Under the pieces are notes generated by a model that saw only the letters and a program-made list of their open reading frames with translations, did no database searches and was not told where the DNA came from. Shown piece after piece: positions 25,039 through 34,381 of a stretch of DNA of 64,000 nt. Each line of letters begins with the position of its first letter. The stretch's first letter is position 1. The translations under genes were made by a program, and so were the position numbers. The DNA is from Phycisphaerae bacterium (GTDB lineage: Bacteria; Planctomycetota; Phycisphaerae; FEN-1346; JAACEH01): contig JAAYDY010000042.1 of the NCBI GenBank assembly GCA_012729015.1, forward strand, positions 169,551 to 233,550, read 5' to 3'.

Positions 25039-26739
25039 ATGAAACTGACGAAGTGTCTGAGCATCGCCGCGTTTGTCCTCCTCGGGTCAGTGCCGATCGG
25101 GGCCATCGCAGCCCCACCGGCCGGCGAGCCCGCCGACGACCTGGCGGCACTGAAGCCGCACCTCAGGCAGTCGCTCATGTGGGACTTCCCGACGCTCGGC
25201 GCCAAGTATTCCGTCACGATCTACTACCTGGACGAGACCACCGGCCCCGAGGCCCGGGACGTCATCCTCTATGTGCGGAACCGGGCCTGGGAGCGAATCG
25301 GCCAGGAGGACGACCTGTCGATTCTGAAGGACTACGTCAGCCGACGGTTCATCGTCATGACCCTCGACTTCGGCAACGAGCCCCGAGCCGTCTCGCCGGC
25401 CATCGACGACGACATCAACCTGCTGCACAGGGCCATCTTCGGCTACAAGACGCCGTCCATCCTGCGAGCCATCAAGCTGGAGCCCAAGCCGGTCCGCTGC
25501 TTCATCATGCCCGCGGGCTATCGTGTCGCCACCGACCTGACGTTCTGGGAGATCGACAAGCACGGCGTCTACGGCACCCTCGAGTACATCATGAAGACCT
25601 ACAACGAGGAGATCGTCCCGAAGGTGCCCGGCATGAAACCCGCCGAGAAGCCCTCGGACATGGTGGACCGCAACGGCAAACCGTTCGACTATGGGATCAG
25701 GATGGACATCGTCTACCCCTCGCAGCCGAGGAAGAAGTGCCCCGTGTTCGTCTACTCCGACACCCAGCCCACGCGCGACGCGCATCACCGGTATCTGTTC
25801 CAGTTGCGCGGCTACGTCTACGTCGTCATGGGCCATTGCTTCAACCCGTGCGTGACGCACTACTGGCACCTCAACAAGTTCACCCTCGACCACTGGAACG
25901 GCCTGGCCTGCTACACGGCGGCCATGCGATACCTTAATATGCACGCCGACACGTACAGCATGGACACCGACCGCATCGGGATGATGGGCATCTCGAAGGG
26001 CCAGTACGCCGTGACCCGCCTTTCGCCCCCCGGCCACGAAGCCTTCACCGAGAGCCGCAGGTTCCCGGGCTTTCCGCTCGGCACACCCGAGCCGCAGCCC
26101 TGGCAGGGACACCCGTCCCGAATCCACGCCGGCTGGCAGGGCATGGGCATGGGGCTGTGGGAGACCGAGTACATCACGCCCGACTACGCCCCCACCATCC
26201 TGGCCTGCGGCGAGAACGACCGCGATGTCATCACCCAGGACGGCAATGTGAGGTTCCTGGCCGCCCTGGAGAAGCTCGACGTGAACCACGTCAACCTGTT
26301 CATGGAGGGCCTGGGACACGCGATCTCCCTGGGGTACGACAAGCGACTCGGCGTGGACCGGTACCAGCTCGTCATTGACTTCTTCGACCGGTACCTGCGG
26401 GCCCCGGACAGACTTCCACCGGTGGTCCTCATCGCCTCGCCGCGCGACGGGGCCGAGAATGTCGATCCGTCGGCCCCCATCTGGGTCCAGTTCGCCCCCG
26501 TCATCGACGAAACGACGGTGCTCGACGGCAAGGGCATCCGGGTCACCAGCGCCGGCAGCGCCGCAGAGGTCAAGGGCACGTGGAAGGCGTCGCACGGAGG
26601 CACGAAGTTCACGTTTGTCCCCGAGGCCCCCCTCGCCGGGGCAACGCCCTACGAGGTCTCGGTGACGGGCGCCGTCAGGGACAAAGCCGGCAACGCCCTT
26701 CAGGCGGTCAGAACCATCCGCTTCAAGACCGCGGGATAG
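25039..26739 (+). CDS. Secreted alpha/beta-hydrolase-like protein with C-terminal Ig-like domain
   Basis: 566 residues. A signal peptide (about 1-25, ending IGAIAAPP) is followed by a large domain with alpha/beta-hydrolase features: CPVFVYSDTQPTR, a nucleophile-elbow-like GMMGISKGQYAV at about 313 (G-x-S-x-G), ILACGENDRDVI as a candidate acid, and GLGHAISLG as a candidate His. The C-terminal 110 residues (PPVVLIASPRDGAENVD, then WVQFAPVID, TPYEVSVTGAVRDKAGN) form a Big_5/SbsA-type Ig-like domain. Substrate unknown. TATACT at 24984-24989 could be its -10. It follows the ftsK terminator, so it is separately transcribed. Confidence 0.75.
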   Translation: MKLTKCLSIAAFVLLGSVPIGAIAAPPAGEPADDLAALKPHLRQSLMWDFPTLGAKYSVTIYYLDETTGPEARDVILYVRNRAWERIGQEDDLSILKDYVSRRFIVMTLDFGNEPRAVSPAIDDDINLLHRAIFGYKTPSILRAIKLEPKPVRCFIMPAGYRVATDLTFWEIDKHGVYGTLEYIMKTYNEEIVPKVPGMKPAEKPSDMVDRNGKPFDYGIRMDIVYPSQPRKKCPVFVYSDTQPTRDAHHRYLFQLRGYVYVVMGHCFNPCVTHYWHLNKFTLDHWNGLACYTAAMRYLNMHADTYSMDTDRIGMMGISKGQYAVTRLSPPGHEAFTESRRFPGFPLGTPEPQPWQGHPSRIHAGWQGMGMGLWETEYITPDYAPTILACGENDRDVITQDGNVRFLAALEKLDVNHVNLFMEGLGHAISLGYDKRLGVDRYQLVIDFFDRYLRAPDRLPPVVLIASPRDGAENVDPSAPIWVQFAPVIDETTVLDGKGIRVTSAGSAAEVKGTWKASHGGTKFTFVPEAPLAGATPYEVSVTGAVRDKAGNALQAVRTIRFKTAG

Positions 26740-26838
26740 TCCCGAGCCCATCGCCCCGGCCGACACTGGAGTATACACCAGGGCCGACTTGCCTTGCGGC
26801 GGTCACCGAAAGGTGCAGAATTTTCCTGGAGTATGTCC

Positions 26839-26867
26839 TTGACAATTCGGCACTTTCGTCGTAATTA
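26839..26867 (+). promoter_or_regulatory. Promoter of an apparent non-coding transcript
   Basis: A perfect TTGACA (26839-26844), exactly 17 bp, then TAATTA (26862-26867). The next gene starts more than 520 bp downstream, past a strong terminator, so the transcript should be short. Confidence 0.6.
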
Positions 26868-26873
26868 GATGCC

Positions 26874-27080
26874 TTCGGCTACGGATTCTGGCCGCTGCAT
26901 GTCCGAGTCAGATCGGTTGGACGCTAGGGATGGTTTCCGTCGAGTATCGTGGTTGGGCTTCTGCGCGCATCGTATGGGTCTGAACAGCGCGTCGCCCGTT
27001 GACATTGTGGAGAGGCGTCCTTCGGGACGCTTTATCGCGCGGCAGCGATTTGCCACCCCTCGGTCGCTGCCGCCTTTTTT
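26874..27080 (+). ncRNA. Candidate structured RNA of about 205 nt, class unknown
   Basis: Bounded by the promoter at 26839-26867 and a strong terminator at 27039-27080. Inside lies a very stable UUCG-tetraloop hairpin (GCGTCC, TTCG, GGACGC, about 27015-27030), and another short GCC-TTCG-GGC-like element near the 5' end. The open frame over this region starts upstream of the predicted transcription start, has no ribosome-binding site and resembles nothing, so I read it as non-coding. It does not match what I remember of 6S, SRP, tmRNA, RNase P or SAH-riboswitch sequences, but I cannot run covariance models. Confidence 0.5.
27039..27080 (+). terminator. Rho-independent terminator of the candidate RNA
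   Basis: GCGGCAGCGA (27039-27048) pairs perfectly with TCGCTGCCGC (27064-27073); six T follow at 27075-27080. Confidence 0.85.
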
Positions 27081-27115
27081 GCGCCCCATCCGACAATCCC
27101 GCCTCGGCCTCCTTC

Positions 27116-27229
27116 CTGCCCTCTCCCCCGTCCAGAGGGAGGGGCCCTGAGCGCAGCGAAGGGCGTTGAGGCCCGAACGCCAGCAACCCTCCTGCCGCGT
27201 CAACCGTAGGGGCGGCTCGCGAGCCGCCC
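27116..27229. repeat. Two adjacent dispersed palindromic elements upstream of trpF
   Basis: 27116-27180 is a diverged copy of the CTCCCCC-TTCCAG-type element also found at about 36.0, 36.15 and 51.48 kb, with the shared tail GAACGCCAGCAACC. 27205-27229 is a copy of the CCGTAGGGGCGGCTC element seen at 4959-4982, with a 9-bp perfect stem. Together with the candidate RNA they fill most of the 651-bp gap between the hydrolase and trpF. Confidence 0.7.
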
Positions 27230-27332
27230 GTGGTGACGCCCATGTGACCCCAAAACGAGCCCCTTGCTCACCTCATCCGACCGAGAATCCCTGGCCCTAT
27301 CACGGGTAATGCGACCTTCGCGGGTCAGACAC

Positions 27333-27360
27333 TTGACTTGGCGGTCGATTCTGTTACCCT
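27333..27360 (+). promoter_or_regulatory. Promoter for trpF-ahcY
   Basis: TTGACT (27333-27338), 16 bp, TACCCT (27355-27360) preceded by TGT, giving an extended -10. The start would lie about 24 nt before the trpF ATG. Confidence 0.5.
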
Positions 27361-27390
27361 ACCCGTTCCAGGCCGGTCGGGAGGGACTGC

Positions 27391-28041
27391 ATGGGCCGCA
27401 TGAGAGTCAAAGTCTGTGGCGTGACCTCTCCCGACGACGCCAGGATGGTTGCGGCTGCGGGAGTAGACGCCGTCGGGATCATCTTCGCCGAGAGCCCGCG
27501 ACAGGTCACCGTCGCCCAGGCCAAGGCTATTGTGGACGCTTTGCCGCCGTGGGTCACTCCCGTCGGCGTCTTCGTCAACGAGGCTCCGGCCGCCATCGGC
27601 CGCATCGCCGGCGAGGTAGGGCTGGCCACTGTTCAGTTGCACGGCGACGAACTGCCGTGCAGCGTTAAGGACGTGGCCGGGCACTTCAAGGTCATCAAGG
27701 CCTTTCGTGTCGGCGGACAAGCGGATGTGGCGGACGTTCTGGACTATGTCGAGCAGTGCCGGCCCGACGCCTGCCTGATCGACTCGCGTGTCCGCGGCGC
27801 CTATGGCGGCACCGGCCAGACGGCCCCCTGGGACCTCGTGGCCAGTCTGGCCGGCCGGCTCCGACCGTTGATCCTCAGCGGCGGTCTGACGCCGGAGAAT
27901 GTGGCTGAGGCGGCACGAATCGTGCGTCCCTGGGGCGTCGAGGCTTCCAGCGGCGTGGAGTCGGCCCCCGGCAGGAAAGACAAGCAGCGAGTGCTGGATT
28001 TCGTGCGTAATGCGACATCCGTTGACGTAACCGAAGAGTGA
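27391..28041 (+). CDS. trpF: Phosphoribosylanthranilate isomerase
   Basis: Third committed step of tryptophan synthesis. The 216-residue TIM barrel has VKVCGVT (catalytic Cys) at 6-12, AVGIIFAESPR, TVQLHGDE, CLIDSRV (catalytic Asp), LILSGGLTPENV and GVEASSGVES, all family signatures. GGGAGGG precedes the ATG. No other trp gene is in the window; ahcY follows after 18 bp, an unusual partner. Confidence 0.96.
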   Translation: MGRMRVKVCGVTSPDDARMVAAAGVDAVGIIFAESPRQVTVAQAKAIVDALPPWVTPVGVFVNEAPAAIGRIAGEVGLATVQLHGDELPCSVKDVAGHFKVIKAFRVGGQADVADVLDYVEQCRPDACLIDSRVRGAYGGTGQTAPWDLVASLAGRLRPLILSGGLTPENVAEAARIVRPWGVEASSGVESAPGRKDKQRVLDFVRNATSVDVTEE

Positions 28042-29319
<1,278 letters not shown>

Positions 29320-29380
29320 TGCGACTGGCGGCCTGTCGGCATGGAACGATTGTCACACGGTGAGTGAGGGCACAACGATC

Positions 29381-30688
29381 ATGGCATCCATTCTGCCGTT
29401 TCGGGGTCTGCGCTACAACACCAACCAGTCGCTCGACCTGGCGATGGTGACGGCCCCGCCGTACGATTGCATCGGCGAGGGGTTCCAGAGGGAACTCCAC
29501 GACCGGCACCCGCACAACGTCGTGCGGCTGATCCTGGGCTATCAGCAGCCCGGCGACACCGACGCGGACAACCGGTACACCCGGTCCGCCCGGTGTCTGA
29601 AACAGTGGCAGGATGCCAACGTCCTCGTCCGCGAGGGCCGGCCGGCGCTGTACCTGTACGAGCAGGAGTTCACCGCCGGCGGCACAACGCACGTCCGCCG
29701 CGGCTTCATTGCCCGCGTCGCCCTCGAGGAGTTCGGCTCCGGCGACATCCACCCCCACGAGCAGACCTTCAGCGGCCCGAAGGAGGACCGCCTCCGCCTG
29801 CTCAAGGCCACGCGAACCAACCTCAGCCAGGTCTTCGCCCTCTATCCGGACGAGACCAACGAGGTGATGGCCGCGTTCGATCGTCGGCCCCTGGCCCGGC
29901 CGGACCTTGTCGTCACCGACGACCACGGCGTCATCAACCGCATGTGGATCATCACCCACGAGGAGACGGCCGCCGACGTCTGCTCACTCATGCACCGCAA
30001 GCCCCTGTTCATCGCCGACGGACATCACCGGTACACCACGGCCCTGAACTACCGTAACTGGCTGCGAAGCCGCGGCGAAGACGTCTCCGGGCACCATCCC
30101 GCCAACTTCACGTCGATCATGTGCGTCTCGATGAGCGACCCTGGGCTGGTGGTGTTCCCGACCCATCGCGTCCTGGCCAACTTCCCGCAGGTCACCGCCG
30201 ACCAGATGCGACAGGCCCTGGCCGCACACTTCTCGTGGCAGGAGTTCACCGGCGCCGAGGCCGTCAGCGGACGTCTCGAGGAGCGGCTCGCAGAGTCCAA
30301 GAGCCCCTCCATCGGCATCTACCTGCGAGGCGATCAGTCGGCCTACATGGCCCAACTGAAGAACATCTCGGCCATGGACCGCCTGGCAACCGATCACAGC
30401 CCCCAGTGGCGGCGGCTGGACGTGGCCGTCCTCCACCAACTGGTCATCGACCGGCTGCTGCCCGAGACGTTCGGGCCGCAGAACGAGCTCCAGATTCGCT
30501 ACGTTCACCTGGCCGCGGAGGCCTTCGATGCCGTCCACGAGGACAACGCGTCCGTGGCCCTGCTGCTGAAGCCGCCCACGGTCAACGACGTCCGCGTCAT
30601 TGCCGGCAACGGCGAACTGATGCCGCAGAAGTCCACCTACTTCTATCCCAAGCTCCTGAGCGGCCTCGTGATGAACCCGCTGGACTGA
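29381..30688 (+). CDS. DUF1015 family protein
   Basis: 435 residues starting MASILPFRGLRYN, the typical family opening (ATG at 29381 with GAGGG 10 nt upstream; a GTG 21 bp earlier has no ribosome-binding site). Conserved pieces: MVTAPPYDCIG, HPHNVVRLIL, GFIARVALEEF, HEQTFSGPKEDRL and PLFIADGHHRYTTAL (about 206-220). The last, with its paired histidines, is the strongest motif. Biochemical function is unknown; in many genomes these genes sit near serine or amino-acid metabolism. It is followed by a strong terminator. Confidence 0.9.
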   Translation: MASILPFRGLRYNTNQSLDLAMVTAPPYDCIGEGFQRELHDRHPHNVVRLILGYQQPGDTDADNRYTRSARCLKQWQDANVLVREGRPALYLYEQEFTAGGTTHVRRGFIARVALEEFGSGDIHPHEQTFSGPKEDRLRLLKATRTNLSQVFALYPDETNEVMAAFDRRPLARPDLVVTDDHGVINRMWIITHEETAADVCSLMHRKPLFIADGHHRYTTALNYRNWLRSRGEDVSGHHPANFTSIMCVSMSDPGLVVFPTHRVLANFPQVTADQMRQALAAHFSWQEFTGAEAVSGRLEERLAESKSPSIGIYLRGDQSAYMAQLKNISAMDRLATDHSPQWRRLDVAVLHQLVIDRLLPETFGPQNELQIRYVHLAAEAFDAVHEDNASVALLLKPPTVNDVRVIAGNGELMPQKSTYFYPKLLSGLVMNPLD

Positions 30689-30740
30689 GGCCCATCTCCG
30701 ACAGGCCCTGCCGGTGCCGGACGTCTGGCAGAACCAACAG

Positions 30741-30773
30741 AAGAGCCCTGAGATCAGCCATCTCAGGGCTCTT
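30741..30773 (+). terminator. Terminator after the DUF1015 gene
   Basis: AAGAGCCCTGAGA (30741-30753) pairs with TCTCAGGGCTCTT (30761-30773) around a 7-nt loop. The arms start with A and end with T, so it could also serve the convergent gene on the minus strand. Confidence 0.85.
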
Positions 30774-30819
30774 TCATTGACTCGTTGCGATGTCGCCGCC
30801 AGATTCGCGCCGGCCGCGC

Positions 30820-31161
30820 CTACTGCACCCTCGACCGGCCGCTGAAGGCGTGACTCTCGGGCATCGCCATCAGCCGGATCGGCGGCAGGACATCGACCAG
30901 ACTGTTGAACCCGCCGAAGCTGTTGCGAAGGACGCCGCACGCCGCGAAATCGGTGTGCCACCGGTCGCCTTCTTCCCAGTACCGGAACTCGTGCTTGCCC
31001 GGCGACAGCTTCACCGTGGCATGCCACAGGCCGTCCCGGCCCAGGTGCATGGGCGTGGCCGTCTTGTTCCAGTTGTTGAAATCGCCGACCACATACACCT
31101 GCCGCTGCGTGTTGCATCGGAAGGTGAACGTCACTTTGCCCGCCCCTCCTAGGTCAACCAT
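30820..31161 (-). CDS. Small glycogen-binding (CBM48/AMPK-type) domain protein
   Basis: 113 residues, essentially one carbohydrate-binding module. The diagnostic stretch is VYVVGDFNNWNKTATPM (about 18-34), followed by GLWHATVKLSPGKHEFRYW, as in AMPK-beta and the N-domain of branching enzymes. No catalytic domain is attached. The ATG at 31161 is chosen because AAAGGGCGG lies upstream; a longer in-frame extension is Arg-rich and has no domain character. It may bind glycogen and dock a partner, but the partner is not evident here. Confidence 0.85.
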   Translation of the reverse strand: MVDLGGAGKVTFTFRCNTQRQVYVVGDFNNWNKTATPMHLGRDGLWHATVKLSPGKHEFRYWEEGDRWHTDFAACGVLRNSFGGFNSLVDVLPPIRLMAMPESHAFSGRSRVQ

Positions 31162-31324
31162 ATACCGCCCTTTCGTCACGTCACATCGCGGACACCGTTC
31201 CCCCCTAGCGAGAACGACCCGCCGCGCTGGCCCCTGGCAGGCCACACTGAAGACTACTATCGGCCGAGATACGCTGCGAAGCTTAATATTTCGCTCAGTA
31301 CGGATACGTGTCCCATTTCGACGC

Positions 31325-32833
31325 TTACGGAGCCCCTCCGGCGCCGGGCGCCGCCAGCGTCGCGCGATCCTTGCCCTGCCGCTTCGCCTCGTACAGGGCC
31401 GTGTCCACCCGCTTGATGAAATGGTCCGGCGTGGCATCTCCTTCATACTGCCCCACCCCGATGCTGAGCGTGACCGGGACCGCCTGTCCGTCCACCACCA
31501 GCTTCTGCCCGCGAACGCCCTGAAGCAGACGGTCCGCCAGCGCCTGCGCCTGACGCAACGACGTTTCCACCAGCACCACGGCGAACTCGTCGCCGCCGTA
31601 GCGCGCCGCCAGGTCAGTCGCCCGGATCGACTTCTCGATCACCCGCGCCACCTGCGCCAGCGTCGCGTCACCGGCCTGGTGTCCCAGCCGGTCGTTGACC
31701 AGCTTCAGCCCGTCCATATCGATCATCAACAGGCTCAGCTTCGACCCGTATCGGTTCGCGCGGCCGACCTCCTCCGTCAGACGCTCCACGAACGTGCGGT
31801 GGTTCGCCAGGCCGGTCAGGCCGTCGGTTTGCGCCTGCCGTTCCACCTCGCGGAATAGCTCGATGTTGTAGATGCTGGCCCCGATCAGTTCGCACAACTG
31901 CTCGATCGGCGGCAGATCGATCTCCTCGTCGAACGGCTGACCGTCCGTCTTGTCCGCCAGATTGAGTACCCCGATGATCCGGTGCCCGCTCATCAGCGGC
32001 GCCACAATGCAACTGCTGGTCGCGTAGTTCTCCACGAAGCCCCGGTCGATCGACAACTGCTCGCGGGCCTCGAATTCCTTGAAATCCCGGATCAGAATCA
32101 GCCGGCGACGCTGGATCGCCAGGCTCATCGGCGAATTCACCACGTCCGCAAGGTCCACGCGGTCGGCAATCTTCCACGGGTGGTTGTGCCGCTCAAGCAC
32201 AAGGTGGCCGCTCCGCTGGTCGTGGAAGTACAGCGAGGCAAACCGCGCCCCCACCAGCAGCGGCACGCGCTCCACGCACGCCTCGACAATCGTCTGGAGG
32301 TCCAGGCAGTTGATCAGGCGGCTCAGCCGCGTCACCATGTGCAGTTTCTCAAGCACCCGCTCCAGCCGCGACGTGCTGCGCCCGGCCAGTTGCCGCCGAA
32401 CCTCCGCATCATTCAGGACCGACGCCTGCCGGTCTGTCTCGGCAGCCAGCTCGTCAACGCGCCGCTCCAGTGTCCGGAGTGCGTCCTGCTGACGCTCGGC
32501 GCGGTCCCACAGGCGCAGCCGGCATCGCACCTCGTGCGACCGCAGCGGCTTGACGACCAGATCCTCGGCCACCGACAGCCACGAGGCATCCATCTGGTCC
32601 GCCTGACCGGCCGAGCAGACGAGTACAAGGCCCCCGCCGCCGCCCGCCAACTGAGACGGATCCATCTCCGACAAACGGCCCAGGCAGTCGACATCCAGGA
32701 AGACCAGGCGCGCGGAATCTCCGGAGCCGGGCGGCCACGACGACCGCACCTCCAACTCGTGGCATTCCTCGCGGCACAGGTCGGTCAGGACCCCGATCAC
32801 CGCCGCGTCCCTGGTCACTGCGCAAACGTTCAT
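31325..32833 (-). CDS. GAF-GGDEF diguanylate cyclase with degenerate receiver
   Basis: 502 residues. The first 130 resemble a receiver domain that has lost the usual Asp (LVFLDVDCLGRLSEM, LVVKPLRSHEVRCRL). A coiled coil (about 138-170) leads to a GAF domain (about 175-325: LVGARFASLYFHD, SSCIVAPLMSGHRIIGVLNLADK). The C-terminal GGDEF domain (about 340-495) has TDGLTGLANHR, an intact RYGGDEFAVVL active site and an inhibitory I-site RATD five residues before it, so it should make cyclic di-GMP with product feedback. TAATAT/TATACT-like sequence near 32917-32924 could be its -10. Confidence 0.92.
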   Translation of the reverse strand: MNVCAVTRDAAVIGVLTDLCREECHELEVRSSWPPGSGDSARLVFLDVDCLGRLSEMDPSQLAGGGGGLVLVCSAGQADQMDASWLSVAEDLVVKPLRSHEVRCRLRLWDRAERQQDALRTLERRVDELAAETDRQASVLNDAEVRRQLAGRSTSRLERVLEKLHMVTRLSRLINCLDLQTIVEACVERVPLLVGARFASLYFHDQRSGHLVLERHNHPWKIADRVDLADVVNSPMSLAIQRRRLILIRDFKEFEAREQLSIDRGFVENYATSSCIVAPLMSGHRIIGVLNLADKTDGQPFDEEIDLPPIEQLCELIGASIYNIELFREVERQAQTDGLTGLANHRTFVERLTEEVGRANRYGSKLSLLMIDMDGLKLVNDRLGHQAGDATLAQVARVIEKSIRATDLAARYGGDEFAVVLVETSLRQAQALADRLLQGVRGQKLVVDGQAVPVTLSIGVGQYEGDATPDHFIKRVDTALYEAKRQGKDRATLAAPGAGGAP

Positions 32834-33001
32834 GAGGTCACCGAGGGCCCCTGGCCCCGGACACGCCGCCCTCACGTCGAGGCGGACGCTCCCCGTCCGG
32901 GTTTCTCCAAGTATATTATCGGCCGACGCCTGCCCGTTCTTGACACGGAGCCGACCGGCGCCGAGATGGAGACGTCCATGCCCCTCGCCGCCGACGAGCG
33001 C

Positions 33002-33030
33002 TGGACGAGCGGCCTCGCCCGCCCTATAAT
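33002..33030 (+). promoter_or_regulatory. Promoter for a leaderless transcript
   Basis: TGGACG (33002-33007), exactly 17 bp, then a perfect TATAAT (33025-33030). The predicted start at about 33037 is only 2 nt before the ATG at 33039. Confidence 0.55.
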
Positions 33031-33038
33031 CCGGCCCC

Positions 33039-34310
33039 ATGCACAACGTGGCCCACGACGACAATTCGACCGCACCCTTTCGCCGCTGGCTTGCCGCCAG
33101 GTACCCGTCCGTCGCCGCCCTCAACGGCGTCTGGCGACAGCAGTTCGCTTCGTTCGACGACGCCAGCGTGCCCGAACTGACCCTCGCCGCCGCCAGAGAC
33201 GCACTGCCGGCCCACCTCGACCGCCTGGCCTACGAGGACGCCACCGCCCCCGACCCTGCCGAAACCGTCCTGGACTACGTCGGCGACGCCGTGACCGACG
33301 ACGACCGCTCGCCTGCCGCCGCCCTCTACTGGCGCATCCGGACGGCTGCCCGCGAACTCCGCGCGGCCGGATACCCCACGACCGAGTACGTGCTCGCCGC
33401 GGTCGCCGCCGACATCGACCGCCACCCTGAAGCCATCGGAGCGTTCGCCCTTCGGGCAGCGCTGATGCACGGCGCCACACCGCCCGCGCCGGGTGACCCC
33501 GAATCCTCCGACGCCCACGGCGTCCGTCCCCTGCTGGAACGCCTGAGCGGTGGCCCCTGGACGGCCGACCGCAAGGCTCTGGTCCTCTGGCCGCGGCTCT
33601 ACGCCCACGTCAAGCGCATCGCCACGGTCATGGCACGCGACCACGGTCCCGCGGCGGCAACGGCCATGTTCGGATTCGAGCGGCCCCTTCAGACCGAAGG
33701 GCCCCTGCTGCTGAAGCGCACCCTCGACCAGGCGGCCCGGGCGCGGCTGGCCGTTGCCGTCGCAGACACGCGGCTGCCCGACGACGTGCTGGCCGGCTTC
33801 CCGCTCGTCGTCTGCCCGACGCTCGAAGTCCTGGCCGCCGACGACATGCGGAAGTTCCTGCGCTACGTGCAGCGGGGCGGCTTCCTGGCCATCGGCCCGC
33901 GAGTGCCCCTGCTGAACGAGCAGATGCGAAGCGACGACACCCTGGCCGCCCATTTCCTCGACGGGCTGTCGGAATTCAGCCTCGACTTGATGCCTTGCGG
34001 CGATGGGGGATTCTTCACGCTGCCCGGAGTGATCTCCCTGGAGACGGTGCAGGCCCTGATGTTCGAATCGGGGCTGGCCAAAGGGTTTGCCGCGTCGTCG
34101 CCGTTTGTTGATCTGGCGGTTCACCGATCGCCGACCGGGCGGCGTCTGCTCTTCGCCGCCAACACCACGACCTCGTCCGTCGCGACGACGCTCGCCGGCG
34201 AACCCTTCCGCACGCTGACCGAAGTCGGCGGCAGCCGCATGTGGCACGACGCCTCGCAGGGCCCCCTGACGCTGCCCCCCTGCTCCGTCACCGCCTTCGA
34301 CGTGGCCTGA
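33039..34310 (+). CDS. Shortened GH42/GH35-like protein lacking the front of the barrel
   Basis: 423 residues with no signal peptide. Residues 12-45 (FRRWLAARYPSVAALNGVW, then FASFD) match the segment that follows the acid/base residue in GH42 beta-galactosidases. Residues 130-180 recall the end of the barrel in GH35/GH42 enzymes, and 240-310 (FPLVVCPTLEVL, RKFLRYVQRGGFLAIGPR) the class-I-glutamine-amidotransferase-like trimerisation domain. The first roughly 150-200 residues of the barrel, including the usual N-E acid/base, are absent, and only 205 bp separate it from the divergent GGDEF gene. Activity is therefore doubtful. The promoter and ATG support expression from this start. Confidence 0.6.
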   Translation: MHNVAHDDNSTAPFRRWLAARYPSVAALNGVWRQQFASFDDASVPELTLAAARDALPAHLDRLAYEDATAPDPAETVLDYVGDAVTDDDRSPAAALYWRIRTAARELRAAGYPTTEYVLAAVAADIDRHPEAIGAFALRAALMHGATPPAPGDPESSDAHGVRPLLERLSGGPWTADRKALVLWPRLYAHVKRIATVMARDHGPAAATAMFGFERPLQTEGPLLLKRTLDQAARARLAVAVADTRLPDDVLAGFPLVVCPTLEVLAADDMRKFLRYVQRGGFLAIGPRVPLLNEQMRSDDTLAAHFLDGLSEFSLDLMPCGDGGFFTLPGVISLETVQALMFESGLAKGFAASSPFVDLAVHRSPTGRRLLFAANTTTSSVATTLAGEPFRTLTEVGGSRMWHDASQGPLTLPPCSVTAFDVA

Positions 34311-34381
34311 GATTCGCCCCGGACACGGTGCCGTCGCAGCGACGGCGGCCGGCGGGTGGCTCCATGGAATGTGTTGCGGGA

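Noticed and set aside
26869..27150. Small protein gene upstream of trpF
   Set aside because: Its ATG lies before the predicted transcription start, it has no ribosome-binding site, and it runs through a strong terminator.
26874..27390. SAH or SAM riboswitch controlling ahcY
   Set aside because: ahcY is behind trpF, the structured region ends in its own terminator 310 bp before trpF, and I could not find the conserved riboswitch core.
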